In this document: positions 5,783 to 12,428 of the stretch, piece by piece
Layout of the letters: the number at the start of each line of letters is the position of its first letter
Position numbering within the stretch: the stretch's first letter is position 1
Assembly: GCA_045639255.1 (NCBI GenBank)
Contig: JAZUCT010000052.1
Span: forward strand, 1-14,114
Direction: 5' to 3'
DNA length: 14,114 bases
From: JAZUCT01 sp045639255
GTDB lineage: Bacteria > Bacillota > Clostridia > Christensenellales > UBA1242
Notes under the pieces: generated by a model
Databases searched by the model: none
Told to the model about the DNA's origin: nothing
What the model saw: the letters and a program-made list of their open reading frames with translations, nothing else
Translations under genes and position numbers: made by a program

Positions 5783-8026
5783 ATGGAAGCAATGGAAAAT
5801 TCATTTAAAAAACTGAACAGAGAACAACTTGATGCAGTAACCACGCTTGATGGTGCAGTGCTTGTTACAGCAGGTGCGGGCAGTGGCAAAACAAGGGTTC
5901 TTACTTTAAGAATTGCCAATCTTATTAAACAAGGCAAGGCAAACATTAATCAAATTTTGGCAATAACTTTCACCAATAAAGCAGCCAACGAAATGAAGGA
6001 AAGAGTTATTAATCTTATTGGCGAAGGTTATGGGCTTAACATAAGCACATTTCACAGTTTTTGTGCATCTTTTTTGCGTGATAACATTTCCGCGGTGGAA
6101 GGCTACACTTCAAGGTTCACAATATATGGCGATGATGAAAAAAATAAACTTATTAAAGAAGTTTGCAAAGATTTAACAGGGGTAAGCGAAGATTTTGCAA
6201 AAAACCTTGCTTATCACTTATCCAACATGAAAAACCAAAACTTAACACCTTTTGAATATTGCGAGAATTATTTGAAGTTAGATAGTTATAAAAACGATTT
6301 TGAACGAAGCATGATTGAATATCAACTTAAACTTAAACAAAACAATGCTTTTGATTTTGACGATTTGTTAACTTTCACATATTCGGTTTTAAAAAATAAT
6401 CCACAAATTTTGGAATATTATCAAAACAAATTCAAATATATTTCCATCGATGAATTTCAAGATACAAACACAGTGCAATATGATATTGCAAAAATTTTAG
6501 CACTTAAACATAAAAATATTTTGGTTGTGGGCGATGAAGACCAATGCATTTATGGTTGGCGTGGTGCAAACATTCAAAACATTTCAAATTTCATTAAAGA
6601 TTTCAGCCCAAAAGTTATAAAACTTGAACAAAACTATCGAAGCACAAAACGCATAATTAACTATGCAAACAAAATTATAAGAAACAACACTCAAAGGTTA
6701 GATAAAGAACTTCGCACCGAAAATGATTTGGGTGAAGAACCAGTTTATTATAATGCCGACACTGAAACCATGGAAGCAGATTATGTTGCAAGAAACATTT
6801 TAAGTTTGGTTAAAAATGGTGGCTATAAGTTCAAAGATTGTGCAGTTCTTATGCGCCTTAATGCACTTTCACGCAGTTTTGAAGAAAGGTTTATGGCATA
6901 TAACATTCCATATAAACTATATGGCGGATTTAAATTTTTTGAAAGGGCAGAAATAAAAGGCACATTGGCATATCTTCGCCTTATAGATAATCCACGAGAT
7001 GGCGACGCTTTTTCAAGGTTATGCGGTTTTCCAAAACGCAAAATTGGCGAAGCCACAATTAACACTTTTAAGGAATATTGTTTTTTAAACAACCTAACTT
7101 TGCTTGATGGAATTTTAAATATAAAAGACCTTGATTTAAGCAATGCTGTTAAGAACAAAATTGCTGTTTTAACACCAATTTTTGAAATTTTACAGGAAAA
7201 ATACGAAAAAAATTCTTTAATAGAGTTGTTTGAGAATGCAATTTCTGTTACAGGAATAAGCAATCAATATCTTGAACAAACAGAAGAAAACATAAATAAA
7301 ATGCGAAACCTAGAAGCACTTTTAAGTTCAGTTAAAGAGTTTGAAGAACTTAACAGCGAACAGGCAACTTTGCAAAAATACCTTGAAACCGTAACCCTTG
7401 CCAACGATATTGATAACCTTGACGAAGAAAACAATCAAGTGGTGCTTTCAACAATTCACGCAGTTAAGGGGTTGGAGTTTAAATGTGTGTTTGTTGTGGG
7501 GTTGGAAGATGGTGCTTTTCCACTTAGCCGAGCATTGAACGATTTTAACGAAATGGAAGAAGAACGTAGGCTTATGTATGTTGCACTAACCAGGGCAGAA
7601 GAAAAGTTATATTTAACAAAAGCCAACTCGCGCTATATGTATGGTGAAAGAAAATATATGTCAGCATCGCACTTTTTAAAAGAGTTAGGTTTTGAAAATA
7701 TGTTTAAATCATATAAGAATGAAAGTGGCGATTTTGATGGTTCACAACATTTTTCAAATGCAGGAGTTAAAGATGTTAAAAGCATGTTCATTAACAATCT
7801 TAAAACACAGCCTAAAAACACAAATGGAATGTTTGTTTCAAATGGAACAAATGTGGAATTTGCAAAGTTTAAAGTAGGCGCAAAAGTAACTCACCCAAAA
7901 TTTGGCGATGGAGTTATTGCCGACACAAGTGAACTTGAAAGCAAAAAAACAGTTAAAATTGATTTTGAAGATTTTGGAGTTAAAAATCTTATTGTAGGTT
8001 TTGCACCTATTGAATTTATAGATTAA
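5783..8026 (+). CDS. pcrA: ATP-dependent DNA helicase PcrA/UvrD
   Basis: 747 residues, usual length for this superfamily 1A 3'-5' helicase, which acts in nucleotide excision and mismatch repair and in clearing recombination and transcription intermediates. Visible motifs: Q motif L-N-R-E-Q-L-D-A-V (11-19); Walker A A-G-A-G-S-G-K-T (30-37); Ia I-T-F-T-N-K-A-A-N-E-M (61-71); Walker B D-E-F-Q-D-T (223-228); motif III V-V-G-D-E-D-Q-C-I-Y-G-W-R-G-A; motif IV Q-N-Y-R-S-T; motif V T-I-H-A-V-K-G-L-E-F; motif VI A-L-T-R-A-E-E-K. The C-terminal 55 residues (F-K-V-G-A-K-V-T-H-P-K-F-G-D-G-V-I) form the Tudor-like RNA polymerase-binding tail typical of PcrA. Start at 5783 (M-E-A-M-E-N) is leaderless; an internal ATG at 5792 is possible. 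It heads an operon with ligA 10 nt downstream. Confidence 0.96.
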   Translation: MEAMENSFKKLNREQLDAVTTLDGAVLVTAGAGSGKTRVLTLRIANLIKQGKANINQILAITFTNKAANEMKERVINLIGEGYGLNISTFHSFCASFLRDNISAVEGYTSRFTIYGDDEKNKLIKEVCKDLTGVSEDFAKNLAYHLSNMKNQNLTPFEYCENYLKLDSYKNDFERSMIEYQLKLKQNNAFDFDDLLTFTYSVLKNNPQILEYYQNKFKYISIDEFQDTNTVQYDIAKILALKHKNILVVGDEDQCIYGWRGANIQNISNFIKDFSPKVIKLEQNYRSTKRIINYANKIIRNNTQRLDKELRTENDLGEEPVYYNADTETMEADYVARNILSLVKNGGYKFKDCAVLMRLNALSRSFEERFMAYNIPYKLYGGFKFFERAEIKGTLAYLRLIDNPRDGDAFSRLCGFPKRKIGEATINTFKEYCFLNNLTLLDGILNIKDLDLSNAVKNKIAVLTPIFEILQEKYEKNSLIELFENAISVTGISNQYLEQTEENINKMRNLEALLSSVKEFEELNSEQATLQKYLETVTLANDIDNLDEENNQVVLSTIHAVKGLEFKCVFVVGLEDGAFPLSRALNDFNEMEEERRLMYVALTRAEEKLYLTKANSRYMYGERKYMSASHFLKELGFENMFKSYKNESGDFDGSQHFSNAGVKDVKSMFINNLKTQPKNTNGMFVSNGTNVEFAKFKVGAKVTHPKFGDGVIADTSELESKKTVKIDFEDFGVKNLIVGFAPIEFID

Positions 8027-8036
8027 GGATATTTTT

Positions 8037-10007
8037 ATGAACTTAAATGAAAGAATGAAAGAATTAATTGAAGTTATAAACAAGCATAGTTACAATTATT
8101 ATGTGTTAGATAACCCCACAATTTCTGATAAGGAATGGGATAAGTTATATAACGAATTGTTGGCACTTGAAGAACAAACAGGAATTGTTCTTCCTGATAG
8201 CCCATCAACCAAAGTTGGTGGTGAAGTGCTTAAAGGTTTTAAAAAGCATACACATAAAAAACCACTTTATTCACTTAACAAGTGCCAAAACTTTGAAGAA
8301 CTTAATTCTTTTGTTTCAAAAATTGAAAACGAAGTGGGCAAACAAGAATATTCACTTGAATATAAATTCGATGGATTAACAATTGCAATAACCTATAAGA
8401 ATGGCGAATATTTTAAGGCAACAACAAGGGGAAATGGCATTGTTGGTGAAGATGTTACTGAACAAGTAAGAACAATTAAATGTGTTCCGCACAGAATTAA
8501 ATTTAAAGGCGAAGTTGTTGTTCAAGGCGAAGCAATTATGACATTTAAAGCACTTGAACAATATAACCTAACCGCCACCGAACCGCTTAAAAATGCAAGA
8601 AATGGTGTTGCAGGTGCAATAAGGAACCTTGACCCAAAAGAAACTGCAAAACGAAACTTAACAATTTTTTTCTATGCCGTGCCATATATTGAAAATTATG
8701 AATTTAAAACGCAACAAGAAGTTATGGAATTTTTAAAAAATAATGGTTTAAAAGTTAATTCATATTATAAAATTCTTAACAGTTTTAAAGATATAAAAAG
8801 CGAAATTGAAAAAGTTGATAAGGTTAAGAAAAACTTGCCTTTCTTAATTGATGGAATGGTGCTTAAAATTAACAGTAAGCAAATTCAACTTCAACTTGGG
8901 CATACAATTAAATTTCCACGCTTTGCAATGGCTTATAAATTTGAAGCGCTTGAAGTTTCAACCACACTTAACAATGTTATTTGGCAAGTGGGAAGAACGG
9001 GAAAAGTTACGCCAATTGCAGTGCTTGAACCAGTGGAACTTGCAGGTGCAACAATAACAAGGGCAACCCTTAATAACATGGGCGATATTAACAGAAAAAA
9101 ACTTAAAAAGGGTGCAAGGGTGTTCATTCGCCGAAGCAACGAAGTTATTCCGGAAGTGTTGGGGCTTGCCCAAGATTGCCCAAATTCGCAAGAGATTAAA
9201 CCTTGTCAAATTTGTCCAAGTTGTTCTTCACAACTTGTTGAAGTGGGTGCAAACCTATTTTGTGAAAATAATAACCATTGCAAAAGCCAAATTGTGCAAA
9301 GGCTTGTTCATTTTTGTTCACGCGATGCTATGAATATTGAAGGTATAAGCGAACAAACCGCACTGCTTTTGAACGAAAAACTGCAAGTTAAAACGGTGGC
9401 GGATATATATAAACTTTCAAAAGAAGATTTGTTAACACTTGATGGCTTTAAAGAAAAGAAAGCACAGAATATAATTAAAGCAATTAACAATTCAAAGTTT
9501 GTTGCGTTAGATAAATTTATTTATTCACTTGGCATTTTAAATGTTGGCAAAAAAACTGCCAGAGATTTGGCAAAGCGATTTGGAACATTAAACAACTTTT
9601 TAAACACAAAAACAGAAGAACTTATAAAAATTAAAGATGTTGGCGATGTTGTTTGTGAAAATATTATTCAATTCATTGAAAGCCAACAAAACATTGAACT
9701 TATTCAACAAATTTTAAATGCTGGTGTTAATGTTGAAGAAAAAAAGCAAATAAACAATAATTCATTTTTTAACGGAAAAGTTTTTGTTATAACAGGCACA
9801 CTTTCAAAAATGGATAGGAACAAAGCGCAAGATATAATTTCAAGTTTTGGTGGCGAATGTGCAAGCAGTGTTTCAAAGAAAGTTAATGTTCTTATTTATG
9901 GCGAAAATGCAGGCAGTAAGTTTGAAAAGGCAAAATCACTTAATATTGAACTTATGTCAGAACAAAAATTTTATGAAATTCTTGAAATTGAAGGGGTTAA
10001 GTTATGA
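8037..10007 (+). CDS. ligA: NAD+-dependent DNA ligase LigA
   Basis: 656 residues, normal length; seals nicks in replication and repair using NAD+. Domains in order: Ia (Y-Y-V-L-D-N-P-T-I-S-D), adenylation domain with the nucleophile Lys110 in E-Y-K-F-D-G (108-113), the I-D-G-M-V-L-K-I block, OB fold (V-G-R-T-G-K-V-T-P-I-A), a four-cysteine zinc finger (C-P-S-C-S-S-Q, then C-E-N-N-N-H-C), helix-hairpin-helix repeats, and a C-terminal BRCT domain (F-V-I-T-G-T-L-S, S-F-G-G-E-C). It is divergent: the usual T-R-G-D-G reads T-R-G-N-G (130-134) and E-V-R-G-E reads V-V-Q-G-E. It starts after SD AAGGAT overlapping the pcrA stop and ends in TGA, overlapping the rsmD start as ATGA. PcrA and LigA together supply unwinding and sealing steps of repair. 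Confidence 0.96.
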   Translation: MNLNERMKELIEVINKHSYNYYVLDNPTISDKEWDKLYNELLALEEQTGIVLPDSPSTKVGGEVLKGFKKHTHKKPLYSLNKCQNFEELNSFVSKIENEVGKQEYSLEYKFDGLTIAITYKNGEYFKATTRGNGIVGEDVTEQVRTIKCVPHRIKFKGEVVVQGEAIMTFKALEQYNLTATEPLKNARNGVAGAIRNLDPKETAKRNLTIFFYAVPYIENYEFKTQQEVMEFLKNNGLKVNSYYKILNSFKDIKSEIEKVDKVKKNLPFLIDGMVLKINSKQIQLQLGHTIKFPRFAMAYKFEALEVSTTLNNVIWQVGRTGKVTPIAVLEPVELAGATITRATLNNMGDINRKKLKKGARVFIRRSNEVIPEVLGLAQDCPNSQEIKPCQICPSCSSQLVEVGANLFCENNNHCKSQIVQRLVHFCSRDAMNIEGISEQTALLLNEKLQVKTVADIYKLSKEDLLTLDGFKEKKAQNIIKAINNSKFVALDKFIYSLGILNVGKKTARDLAKRFGTLNNFLNTKTEELIKIKDVGDVVCENIIQFIESQQNIELIQQILNAGVNVEEKKQINNNSFFNGKVFVITGTLSKMDRNKAQDIISSFGGECASSVSKKVNVLIYGENAGSKFEKAKSLNIELMSEQKFYEILEIEGVKL

Positions 10008-10549
10008 GGGTGATTGCAGGAAAACATAAGGGCAGAGTGCTTAATTCTTTTGAAAATGCATCCACCAGACCAACGCTGGATAGGGTTAAAGAATCCATAT
10101 TTTCAAAAATTCAATTTGAAGTTGAAAATGCAGTTGTGCTTGATTTATTTGCTGGCACAGGTGCATTGGGGCTGGAAGCACTTTCAAGGGGTGCAAAGTT
10201 TTGTTATTTTGTGGATGACAATAAAATTGCACAAAATTTAATTAAAAAGAATATAATGCTTTTGTGTGAGCAAGAAAATTGCAAACTTAATTCTTCCGCA
10301 TTTAATGTTGCGCTTGAAAAATTTAAGCAAGAAAATGTTAAGTTTGATGTTGTGCTTTTGGATCCTCCTTTTAAAAAAGGGCTTGGCAAAGTTGCCATTG
10401 AAAAATTAACAGAGCTTAATTTGCTTAACAAAAACGCACTTATTGTGCTGGAATGTGCAAGGGAAGAAGAAACATTGCAATTTAAAAATTTAAGTGAACC
10501 AGAAATTAAGGAATATGGAACTGTTAAAGTTTTATATTATTATTTCTAA
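10004..10549 (+). CDS. rsmD: 16S rRNA (guanine(966)-N2)-methyltransferase RsmD
   Basis: 181 residues, usual length. It transfers a methyl group from S-adenosylmethionine to N2 of G966 of 16S rRNA in the small subunit. The N-terminus M-R-V-I-A-G-K-H-K-G-R and R-P-T-L-D-R-V-K-E-S-I-F are family signatures; the SAM-binding motif is V-L-D-L-F-A-G-T-G-A-L-G-L-E-A-L-S-R-G-A (about 45-64) and the catalytic N/D-P-P-F/Y motif is L-L-D-P-P-F. The ATG overlaps the ligA stop by 4 nt (ATGA), so translation is coupled. rsmD is more often followed by coaD in Firmicutes; here the operon ends and the large RNA gene begins about 50 nt later. No clear U-tract terminator follows it. Confidence 0.95.
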   Translation: MRVIAGKHKGRVLNSFENASTRPTLDRVKESIFSKIQFEVENAVVLDLFAGTGALGLEALSRGAKFCYFVDDNKIAQNLIKKNIMLLCEQENCKLNSSAFNVALEKFKQENVKFDVVLLDPPFKKGLGKVAIEKLTELNLLNKNALIVLECAREEETLQFKNLSEPEIKEYGTVKVLYYYF

Positions 10550-10565
10550 AAAAATAAAAAAACAC

Positions 10566-10594
10566 TTGATTTTTTATATAATTTATTATATAAT
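10566..10594 (+). promoter_or_regulatory. Promoter of the large structured RNA
   Basis: TTGATT at 10566-10571, a 17-nt spacer and TATAAT at 10589-10594 form a near-consensus SigA promoter. Both boxes are embedded in an imperfect AT-rich palindrome (CTTGATT at 10565-10571 facing AATCAAG at 10592-10598), which could also act as an operator or a weak end for the rsmD transcript. The start is expected near 10601. Confidence 0.75.
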
Positions 10595-10601
10595 CAAGCC
10601 A

Positions 10602-11158
10602 CATTTTAAGGTTAAACACCTTAAATCACAATATTTACATCTGGGTGCACAACCTCCTACACAGGTTCCCAGATGGCATCAACGAGTGGATTAAAATTAA
10701 CTGATAGGTTGTTTTAACAGCCATTGAAATATGTGCGAGCATGTTTCAAAAGCCCAAAAGGCAATTCAATGGTGTTAGTGCAGGCACATAACTTAATAAA
10801 TTAGGCATTTTGTCGCAATCGTAATAGACGCTCCGGTGGAGAATAACCCTTACACAGTTTGGCAAGTGGTGTTGAGAATATGCAAGGGAAAACCAATAAG
10901 ATTGTTGGACTTGATGTTGTGAAAGCAACTATAAGGCAGAATGCTGTGAAAGTAGCCAAAGGTCCAAAAGAATATGTAAAGACATTCTGAATGTTTGGTG
11001 AAATTTGGTGGTATCATTCCACTCACTGCATCGCAATGGGCAAGAAGTATATTGGTCGCTCCTTTATGCTCAGACTTGTTCTCAGTGTGAATGAATAATT
11101 ATTTTATGTGTTACTGTAAGGCGAAGGTCTGTAAATATTGTGATTTAAGGTGTTTTTT
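10602..11158 (+). ncRNA. Large structured noncoding RNA, ROOL-like candidate
   Basis: A gene-free stretch with its own promoter encodes about 555 nt closed by a perfect 26-bp helix: 10614-10639 pairs with 11130-11155. The 3' arm runs into TTTTTT (11153-11158), and a second terminator follows. Interior helices I can trace: CTGGG 10641-10645/CCCAG 10668-10672 with AACCT/AGGTT inside; GGTTG/CAGCC 10707-10722; CCATTGAA 10721-10728/TTCAATGG 10765-10772; CTCC-GGT-GGAG 10831-10841; CCCTT 10847-10851/AAGGG 10884-10888; TTGGACTT 10905-10912/AGGTCCAA 10960-10967 enclosing two GAAA-tetraloop hairpins (10916-10929 and 10943-10956); GTGG/CCAC 11008-11022; CAGT/ACTG 11083-11116. G+C is about 39%, above the flanks, and no ORF is credible. 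ROOL RNAs (rumen-originating, ornate, large; octameric cages) have this size and lack a partner protein. Alternatives: a novel class, or a divergent GOLLD/OLE relative. RNA gene near certain; class about even odds. Confidence 0.88.
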
Positions 11159-11167
11159 CTTATTTTT

Positions 11168-11190
11168 CACTCGTTTAGAGTGTTTTTTTT
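11168..11190 (+). terminator. Second terminator downstream of the large RNA
   Basis: CACTC pairs with GAGTG around GTTTA, followed by eight T. It backs up the terminal helix/U-tract at 11130-11158, insulating the RNA from the next operon. Confidence 0.75.
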
Positions 11191-11221
11191 ATTTAATAAA
11201 TAAAATAAACTTAAAAATTGT

Positions 11222-11250
11222 TTGTTATTTTTTAATTATTAAGATATAAT
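11222..11250 (+). promoter_or_regulatory. Promoter of the repeat-protein/SipW-like operon
   Basis: TTGTTA at 11222-11227, a 17-nt spacer, and TATAAT at 11245-11250. The expected start near 11257 gives a short leader with SD AGGAG just before the ATG at 11273. Confidence 0.75.
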
Positions 11251-11272
11251 AACTATTGAACAGGAGAAATTT

Positions 11273-12403
11273 ATGGCAAACTCTTCGGGTAAAACAAAAA
11301 TTGTTAGAAAGGGCAGTTTTGGTTCTTTCATTTTTGGTTTTTTATTGGGATTTATATTTTTTATTGTTGCCATTGTTGGTGTGGGCTTTTATGCTTATAA
11401 AAACATAACACTTTCAACCATTGAAGGTGCGGTGGGAACAAACATTCCTGTTAACGAAGAAGTTAAAAACAAAAATTTGGAAAGTTTAATAAAACTTACA
11501 ACCGATTTAGTTAACGATCAAAACACTTTAACACTTGAAAAAATTGAAAACACTTTTGGAATTGTTGAAAATTTAACGGGCAATCCAATTCCTGTTGCAC
11601 TTAAAAAAGATGGCGATAAAATTAAATATATTTATTCCACAACAGAAATTGATGCAAACTGCCTTGATATATCACATTTAAAAACAACACCAGTTAGTGA
11701 ACTTTCAAACGAACTTTCAACCCTAATAAGCGAATTTTCACTTGAAGATTTGCAAAAGGTTGTTAACATCACGCTTCCAGATATTCCACTTATTAACAAT
11801 GTTAAGGCAAAACCACTTCTTGAAGCACTTAACGAAATAAGTTCAAAACTTGATGTATCTGCATTAACTTTAACAGATCTTAACACTTATTTTGGAATCG
11901 ATTTATCTTCTGTAACAGCACTAAAAGATTTTATGAACATTCCACTTAACGGCGATGGAAATGAAAATCTTGCATACGCCTTACAAAATGCAACAATTGG
12001 AAATTTTGTTGGGCTTTCAAAACAACAAGGTGAAACAGAACAACAATATCAACAAAGATTAAAAGATGCAGGCATTCTTGGTTTGCTTGCAGAAACAAAA
12101 TTAACCAACCTTGAAACAAAACTTAACAGCCTTACAGTTGGTGAACTTACAGGTGTTCAAGAAACTGATAAATCAATTTTAGTGGCACTTAAAAATTCAA
12201 CATTGCAAACTTTGGTTGCCGATATTGAAGCACTTGATATTCCAAATCAAAAAATAAGCAAACTTGAAGAATGGGGACTTGTTAATCTTGAAGATTTATG
12301 GGCAGACGCAAGTTTAACACAAACAAAAAAAGAAGCAATTGCAAGTGCAACACTTCAACAAATTATTGATGCTTACATTGAAATGCAAAAATTACAAGGT
12401 TAA
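11273..12403 (+). CDS. Membrane-anchored extracytoplasmic protein with degenerate helical repeats
   Basis: 376 residues, family not recognised. A basic N-terminus (K-T-K-I-V-R-K-G) precedes one strong hydrophobic helix at about 17-42, so the remainder is most likely outside the membrane. The outer part shows a degenerate repeat built on (L/S)-T/S-L-x-D/E-L: L-T-L-E-K-I-E-N-T-F-G-I (86-97), S-L-E-D-L-Q-K-V (156-163), L-T-L-T-D-L-N-T-Y-F-G-I (198-209), L-T-V-G-E-L (287-292), V-N-L-E-D-L (337-342). A second related pair is A-L-Q-N-A-T-I-G-N-F-V (236-246) and A-L-K-N-S-T-L-Q-T-L-V (305-315), 69 residues apart. These suggest a helical solenoid for surface binding or scaffolding. SD AGGAG supports the start. 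It is the first gene of a two-gene operon with the coiled-coil/SipW-like gene. Confidence 0.85.
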   Translation: MANSSGKTKIVRKGSFGSFIFGFLLGFIFFIVAIVGVGFYAYKNITLSTIEGAVGTNIPVNEEVKNKNLESLIKLTTDLVNDQNTLTLEKIENTFGIVENLTGNPIPVALKKDGDKIKYIYSTTEIDANCLDISHLKTTPVSELSNELSTLISEFSLEDLQKVVNITLPDIPLINNVKAKPLLEALNEISSKLDVSALTLTDLNTYFGIDLSSVTALKDFMNIPLNGDGNENLAYALQNATIGNFVGLSKQQGETEQQYQQRLKDAGILGLLAETKLTNLETKLNSLTVGELTGVQETDKSILVALKNSTLQTLVADIEALDIPNQKISKLEEWGLVNLEDLWADASLTQTKKEAIASATLQQIIDAYIEMQKLQG

Positions 12404-12428
12404 ATTCAAACGAAAAGGAGAATGAAAA

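Noticed and set aside
8037..10007. Mycoplasma-type code (TGA as Trp)
   Set aside because: ligA stops at TGA exactly where the BRCT domain ends and rsmD begins, and Trp is encoded by TGG throughout.
10565..10598. AT-rich palindrome as a strong rsmD terminator
   Set aside because: The stem is interrupted, A-T only near the loop, and no T-tract follows; its arms coincide with the -35 and -10 of the RNA promoter.
10746..10928. 60-codon minus-strand reading frame inside the RNA gene
   Set aside because: No ribosome binding site, atypical composition, and it lies within strong RNA helices.
10602..11158. RNase P RNA, tmRNA, 6S RNA or SRP RNA as identity of the large RNA
   Set aside because: RNase P core signatures (GAGGAAAGTCC type) are absent, there is no tRNA-like end or tag-peptide frame for tmRNA, and the length is far above 6S or SRP RNAs.
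10602..11158. OLE RNA
   Set aside because: Length is similar, but no OAP-like membrane protein gene or the usual isoprenoid/recN neighbourhood is seen. Not excluded; a covariance search would decide.
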